From positions 66,351,192-66,415,191 of the forward strand of contig CM065300.1 of the NCBI GenBank assembly GCA_032871835.1: a DNA stretch of 64,000 nt. Reading direction: 5' to 3'. This DNA comes from Dipteronia dyeriana. Taxonomy: Eukaryota; Streptophyta; Magnoliopsida; Sapindales; Sapindaceae. Position 1 is the first letter of the stretch, and each line of letters starts with the position of its first letter. The notes under the pieces are model-generated. The model made no database searches and was not told the origin of the DNA. It was given only the letters and a program-made list of their open reading frames with translations. Positions 59,127 through 64,000 of the stretch are shown here, in pieces. Position numbers and translations under genes: made by a program.

Positions 59127-60330
59127 ACAAATGCATTAAGGAATAGAGAAACAAGAGCCTACAATGCTTACATCGGGCAGAAATCTCAGGAAAAAGTCCC
59201 AGCTCGACCAACTCCTTCTCTAAGTACAAATTACGAAGATCCCTGATCTCCTAAGAAGTCTGAGCCACCTCCACAACAGTATTAGCCTGCTCCCTTGTCA
59301 TTACAGGCACGGTTTTGTTACATAGTTCGGGGCTACAAAAGTGCCTCAGGACATTGCTCCGAGCCAACTGATGGGTAGCATAAGCAACCACACTTTCGCC
59401 CTAGTCACCGCTGACAAAAAACTAACTATTTTTTCAATACTTGTTCGATGAGGGTAACCCCCAGTTGAAGCCCTTGTGGTCTTTATTACGTAAGAGGGGT
59501 AGGCTTTTCATTGTAGCCATAGGGAATCCAGTTGCTCGGGGAGGTTAACTGAAGATAAAAAGTGCCTCGAGTATCTAATCGCTCCTGGGTATAAAAACTA
59601 TGTATCTCCTAGGGGGTCGGCTTGTCCCCGATCTTCTTCCACAATTGCCACAAGCTGATCAGCACCCAATACGAGTTGGGGGTTAGCTGAGCGGGGGCAA
59701 TCCCTGCATCCATCGAGAATCAGGCGATAAAGAGTTAAATATGGAGATTGACCCCAGAGGACAACATGGCCTCATAAAAAACAACTGCACCAGAAGAAAG
59801 ACTTCATACAGCGTGATCGTTGTTGCATGACAGTTGCACCGAACGTAGAAGGTCGAACCGATCCTTAAACTTTTCAGGCTTATCATCTGTCACCACGTTA
59901 ATCTCAAAATTAAAGGCATAAGGGTTATCAGTTGAAAATCTTAGCATGCGTGCTCGTCGCTCCCTTGGGACCTCCTCCATCTTTAACGTCTGTGAAACTA
60001 TCTTCACATCATTCGCTAGACGGGTTGTTTCTTTGGGTGAACCTCTGGTAGTTTATCTTGTGCTAGTTGTCTTAGACTTATCTGGGCAAACATCAATAGA
60101 AGCAGAATCAGAAGAGTTAGCAGATGAAGGAAAAACTCAGGACGAGCCACAGAATAATCTACATTTAAAGCAACAGGTTGAAATGAAGGAGTATATGCGT
60201 GAAAGTGACCCCAAAGTATGGATTCAAGAATATAGATATTCTCATTATCGCCAACCTCAATAGCATGCATGAGAAGTTTGAAATACCGATAGCGGAGAGT
60301 CGGATCCATACCTGGAGTACAAATGAACAC
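56642..60330 (-). pseudogene. antisense gene of the Tat-type element (aORF)
   Basis: A gene-like series of blocks runs opposite to gag-pol. From the right: an N-terminal block near 60007-59460 (NPYAFNFEINVVTDDKPEKF, LTPNSYWVLISLWQLWKKIG, YLQLTSPSNWIPYGYN) resembling the putative gypsy-type transposon domain found in many plant proteins; acidic and charged linkers at 58607-57987; a long coiled-coil-like stretch at about 57720-57070 (LRELTTRNAELEKRV, ALANQKKQDTEISLLRKAL); and a C-terminal tail (DFGDLNQDHGGGDLPPGGYG) with a stop at 56642-56644. Stops occur in most blocks, and introns are likely. Antisense genes at this place are known from Tat elements. Their role is not clear. Confidence 0.7.
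59072..59126. repeat. (CA)n(TA)n microsatellite
   Basis: A CA run passes into TA inside the antisense gene region, probably in an intron. Frames across it are artefacts. Confidence 0.95.
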
Positions 60331-60740
60331 GATAGGAACACTAGCGGCTCATAAAGAAGGAAAGGAAACGAATGAGAGTGAAAGTTTGAAGAAGAAAAGA
60401 AGATTAGGGTTTTCTCTGTGAAAAGGATTTGTAAAGACGTGTGATTAAAATGAAGAGTTTCGAGTTATATATAGATGTGGATGACATCATCAGAGTATAC
60501 ACACGTCACCAGACGAGAGTAGAAGTGGGTGCATGCAAATCAAAAATCACGCGCCATTCGAAATTAAAAAAAGCTAGCTAAATGATTGTGTCAGCCGAAA
60601 TAGGCGTGATTCACACAGACGCTTAGCAATAAAACAATAATTGTGTATTAATGAGCTACAAGAAAAGGAAAAAAAGAACACATAAACACACATCGCTGAG
60701 TGAAACCCATTTGGAACGAAACATTTGGTATTGTATGTTT

Positions 60741-60750
60741 AAGGGGGTAT
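60741..60750 (+). promoter_or_regulatory. polypurine tract of the Tat-type element
   Basis: AAGGGGGTAT directly precedes the TG of the 3' LTR. Confidence 0.75.
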
Positions 60751-61563
60751 TGTTATTGGTAAAATTTGGACGATGTGACACGATAACAAAAGATAAGGGT
60801 CGAAGATGCCATGTCAATAAAAGATAACTCGATCGAATAAACCCAAGTTGATCAATGAGCACTCATCCCCCCCCATCCGCTGACTAATAAGACACAAACG
60901 ATCGAGCTAGACGACCCCATCTAGGTTGTCAAGATGGTCAGGATAAAGGTCGTGATCGGGTAGGATCATCGATCGGGAAAAACAAGTCTGGTCGGGTTCA
61001 GCAGATGGTAGGTTGAGCGAATACGTGGACAGTGTTCAGATTTTGCGAAGTCACAGCCCAAAGCCCGTAGAGAATGAATCCTACTTAAATAAGGTGTCTA
61101 GAAGTATACTTTGATGAGGAATTAAATTTTCTTATAGTATCAAAGTCCAGATTGGGCAAAAGATGTAACACAATTAAAAGACAATCAACGTAAAATAAGG
61201 AAGAAGATAACACGACTCTAATAAGTTAGAGTTTGTTTAATTATGAAAACTTTCATTACTTGTACACAAAGAATTAGGGTTCTGTCCATGTATAAATAGA
61301 CCCTAGCAATACCCATAAACTGGGTGAACGTTAATTAAGCATAGGAGAGAGTAGGCGAGATTGTGTGTGTGTATTCTTTTAACAACTTAGTGGATTCTTT
61401 TTCTCTTGCCATTATCGGCAACCGTAGATATTTCCCTGCCTTGGGGTTTTAACACGTAAAATCTTACGTTGCTTCTTGCTTTTTATTTATTTTGATTTGT
61501 AGTCTGGTTTTTTACATATATTATCTGTTTAACGAGTGGTTGATCCAAAAATCACCGTTAACA
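60751..61563 (+). repeat. 3' LTR of the Tat-type element
   Basis: This is 813 bp, the partner of 48639-49458. It ends CCGTTAACA before LINE sequence resumes. Confidence 0.88.
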
Positions 61564-61835
61564 CCGATGATAGCATTAACAATTATTAGCTGGCCTGAAA
61601 TAACGTATCTTGAGTCTCCAAAATTATCTCACCTAGGACTAATTTGAGCCTATTTGACAAAATTTTATAGGCCACACTACAGAGGCTAATAGGCCGATAA
61701 TCTCTAATTTTTAAAGGCTGTTGAATTTTTGGAATCAGAGTAACTAGAGTATTGTTTACCATTTCAATAGAATCCCCACCATTCAAGCATCGAAGAAGAG
61801 CTATAAAAATGGACTGGCTCGGCCTATTAGGCAAG
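61564..61835 (-). pseudogene. LINE reverse transcriptase, 5' part
   Basis: On the minus strand NNTLVTLIPKIQQPLKIRDY, RPISLCSVAYKILSNRLK is the N-terminal signature of plant LINE reverse transcriptase. It precedes the part at 48638-46211 once the gypsy element is removed. Its right edge is cut by the hAT remnant. Confidence 0.85.
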
Positions 61836-62299
61836 GCCTAGCTAGGTCCGTTTTTGGAAACAGGCCCGACCCGTTTCTGAAAACGGAGGCTCGACATGGA
61901 ACACATGCCTCCCTCAGGCTGGTCGTGCCAGGCCGGTCCGGCGGCCCTGGCGGGCTTGGTCCGGCTGGCTCGACGGGTCTGGTCCATAATTTTTTATAAA
62001 ATTAAGTATGTTTGGATTTATGGTTTAGGGTTTAGGATTTGAAATGAATAAAGAAAACGAACAATTTTTATTTATTTAATTATTTTTCACTTATGTAATT
62101 CAGTATTACATATTTACATGATTGCCTCATTAAAAACCTTACCAAGAAAAACCCAATGGGATAAGAACTTGGTAAGGGAAAAAGAGTGCAGCTGTTTTAT
62201 AACTTATAAGTAAATAATAAATACATATGTAAAAGTATAACCTAGTTCTAGCTCTGGCCACTATCTACAGAGTCATAATAAACTCTTTATCTACAGTTA
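61836..62299 (-). other. 3' end of the hAT element, GC-rich terminus
   Basis: A striking GC-rich block (61836-61985) of GGCTCGGCC, GGCCCGACCCG and GGTCCGG words is followed by AT-rich DNA and a CCTTACCAAGAAAAACCCAA stretch near 62140. I read it as the 3' untranslated and subterminal part of the hAT element. The exact terminus and target duplication are not visible. Confidence 0.45.
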
Positions 62300-63190
62300 G
62301 ATTTTACAACATTTTTTTAGCATGCTCCCAATCCCGAAGGCATGTTAATACCTCCACCATCTCCGGAGACAAACAACTTTTTCTTGGTTCAATTATGCGT
62401 CCACTGGTGGTGAAAGCTTGTTCTGAAGACACCATTGACACTGGAATAACCAGTACGTCAGTGCTAAGTGTGACAGAACTGGATACCTGTATGTATAGGT
62501 CTTCCACCATAACAACAAATCAAACTCTTCCTTGTCTTCAACAGCATCGAGCTGTGCTTCAATGTACCTAATCAGTTGGTACAAGAAAATGGGTCAGATC
62601 TTTGCCCTAAAGAAGTACTTGCTGTTTTTTCATTTTTTTTGCCGTTTCAGAAGACTCCAACTTGTTTGATTCGGCTCTGTCTCCGGTTGTGTTGATTGTG
62701 GGTTATCAATGTTGCCAAACCTGCTCTCATAAATACGAAAAATCTCGAACAACTTGGTTCGAATGTCAGTCTTTTGTTCTGAATAATCTATTAACAAATT
62801 AATACCAACAAACTCAAGCAAAACTTCTAAACCATATAATTTAACCATAGGATCTACTAAAACACTTAAAGCATAAAGTAGAGGAATGTTATCCCAATAT
62901 TTTTTTCAACTTTGTCTCCATGGCAACAACTGCAGCGCCTAGATGTTCATCTTCTCTATAACTATTTAACACTTCAGACATTTCCACTATCTGATGGATT
63001 GTCTAGAAAGATGTGGGGTAATAGACCCCGGAAAGAGTTACAGTGGCATTGTAAAAAAATCTTTAAAAATTAAACAAAAAACTTTGTCACATACCAATCG
63101 TCTATGGTAAGTGTTTTTGCTTCTAGACGACTTGTTTCAACCAATTTCATGTTATAAAAACATGTAATGGTTGTATCAAATCCTAATCTA
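62300..63190 (-). pseudogene. hAT transposase, C-terminal part
   Basis: The minus strand reads, from the right: LVETSRLEAKTLTIDDW (about 63140-63090), EVLNSYREDEHLGAAVVAME (about 62970-62905), VKLYGLEVLLEFVGINLLID (62845-62785), EEFDLLLWWKTYTYRYPVLS (about 62530-62470), then in another frame IPVSMVSSEQAFTTSGRIIE and PEMVEVLTCLRDW, ending at about 62304. The last part is the hAT C-terminal dimerisation domain. At least one frameshift and one stop (about 63002) are present. The DNA-binding BED finger would lie beyond or is lost. Confidence 0.85.
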
Positions 63191-63201
63191 TTAATAAAAA
63201 A

Positions 63202-63790
63202 TATTAAATTCACTACTACAAATAAAATTGATAAATTTACTAACAACACATATGAAATGAAATACTACACATAAAAATCTTAATATACTAATAACACTTA
63301 TTAAAATTAACCACTACACTAAAAATTCATAATATACTGAAAAAAAATATTATAATAAACAACTACACAAAAAAATTCATAATCTACTGACAAAAAATAT
63401 TAAATTCACTACTACAAATTAAATTGATAAATTTACTAACAACAAATATTAAATTAAACACTACACATAAAAATCTTAATTTACAAATAAAACTTATTCA
63501 AACTAACTACTACACTTAAAATTCATAATTTATGAACAAAAAATATTAAACAAAACTACTACACTTATCATTCATAATTTACTTATTAAAAAAATTAAAT
63601 TCAGTAATACAAATTAACTTTCTAAATTTACTAATAACAAATATTAAAATTACTACTAAACTTAAAAATCTTAATATACTAAACAAATAATATTAACATT
63701 AAAGCCTAAAAATTGATAAACTAACTAAATAAAAATATTTTCATTTAGTAACTACATTCTAAACATAAACATATAAATTTACTATGAAAA
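63202..63790. repeat. about 196-bp degenerate tandem repeat, three units
   Basis: Units starting ATTAAATTCACTACTACA begin at 63202, 63399 and (diverged) 63594. The sequence is AT-rich, without coding frames. It lies next to the hAT remnant, perhaps in an intron or subterminal region of it. Confidence 0.7.
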
Positions 63791-64000
63791 AATGTTTGAG
63801 AAAAAGTAATAACAAAATTATACTTTTAAAATTTGGTGTGTTGGTGGAAAATGTAGAGAATTTTGTAGAGAGGGTAATAATGAAATTGAATGAAAAAGTG
63901 TAGAGAATTGGAGAATATAGAGATTGAGATTTGCGAGAATGAGAGATTGAAAGAATGATAAAGAGAGTGAATGAAAAATTAAATGGATGGAAGTATTTAT
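63791..64000. other. AT/GA-rich window end, no gene seen
   Basis: GAGA-containing sequence (AGAGAATTGGAGAATATAGA). Nothing is recognised before the window ends. Confidence 0.4.

Larger units (their letters stand above)
48639..61563 (+). mobile_element. large Tat-type Ty3/gypsy element with antisense gene
   Basis: The element is 12925 bp. LTRs are 48639-49458 and 60751-61563 (both TGTTRTTGGTAAAATTTGG ... CAACA or TAACA). A primer site TGGCGCTAGAAGG lies two bases after the 5' LTR. A purine tract AAGGGGGTAT abuts the 3' LTR. Gag, protease, RT, RNase H, a second RNase H and integrase follow in order. A 5.4 kb region with an antisense gene lies between integrase and the 3' LTR. Dual RNase H and a long 3' antisense region are marks of the Tat lineage. 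Flanks CCAGT and CCGAT agree only in part. It splits a LINE. Confidence 0.88.

Overview
This is a nuclear plant window, very probably from a eudicot. It is AT-rich and has long AT and TG microsatellites, nested LTR retrotransposons with tRNA-Met-type primer sites, plant LINEs, MITEs, hAT, PIF and Mutator remnants, and a Mutator-like transposase next to a DUF1985-Ulp1 gene. Almost all of it is mobile DNA. I found no rRNA or tRNA genes, no operons and no CRISPR array. I do not identify the species.

Layout. 1-5.3 kb: a KI-type Mutator-like element, with a mudrA-like transposase (+) facing a DUF1985/Ulp1-protease gene (-), both decayed. 5.3-13.9 kb: an old Copia fragment interrupted by a young 7.0 kb Copia element (6487-13484, minus strand) with both LTRs, a 5-bp target duplication and a gag-pol frame broken by one stop. 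14.7-18.0 kb: a LINE RNase H remnant split by a 2.3 kb non-autonomous LTR element. 18.1-18.5 kb: a MITE inside TA repeats. 19.0-19.5 kb: small acidic-repeat gene 1. 20.3-25.4 kb: a Ty3/gypsy element inserted in a TG repeat, with a long-TIR element in its 5' LTR. 25.7-25.9 kb: a second, inverted copy of the MITE. 26.4-31.8 kb: a decayed Copia element of Tork/Tnt1 type. 32.1-33.0 kb: a PIF-like element. 33.7-34.2 kb: small acidic-repeat gene 2. 34.5-37.1 kb: a Copia remnant split by a TIR element. 39.2-46 kb: a duplicated two-exon gene fragment broken up by several TIR elements, one of which carries organelle-like DNA. 46.2-61.8 kb: a LINE split by a 12.9 kb Tat-type gypsy element with an antisense gene. 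61.8-64 kb: a hAT transposase remnant and a tandem AT-rich repeat.

The only intact, non-transposon coding genes I can defend are two small genes at 19215-19478 and 33914-34171. Both are on the + strand, 14.7 kb apart, and encode 87- and 85-residue acidic proteins made of Asp/Gly runs alternating with a YDYAPAA block that also forms the exact C-terminus. Both have a CACGTG G-box about 90 bp before a TATA box, and that TATA box about 90 bp before the ATG. They look like a dispersed tandem pair under common regulation, and they are the best candidate here for an undescribed system. A third possible gene is a spliced 70-codon reading frame at 44467-44761 (-), of unknown function.
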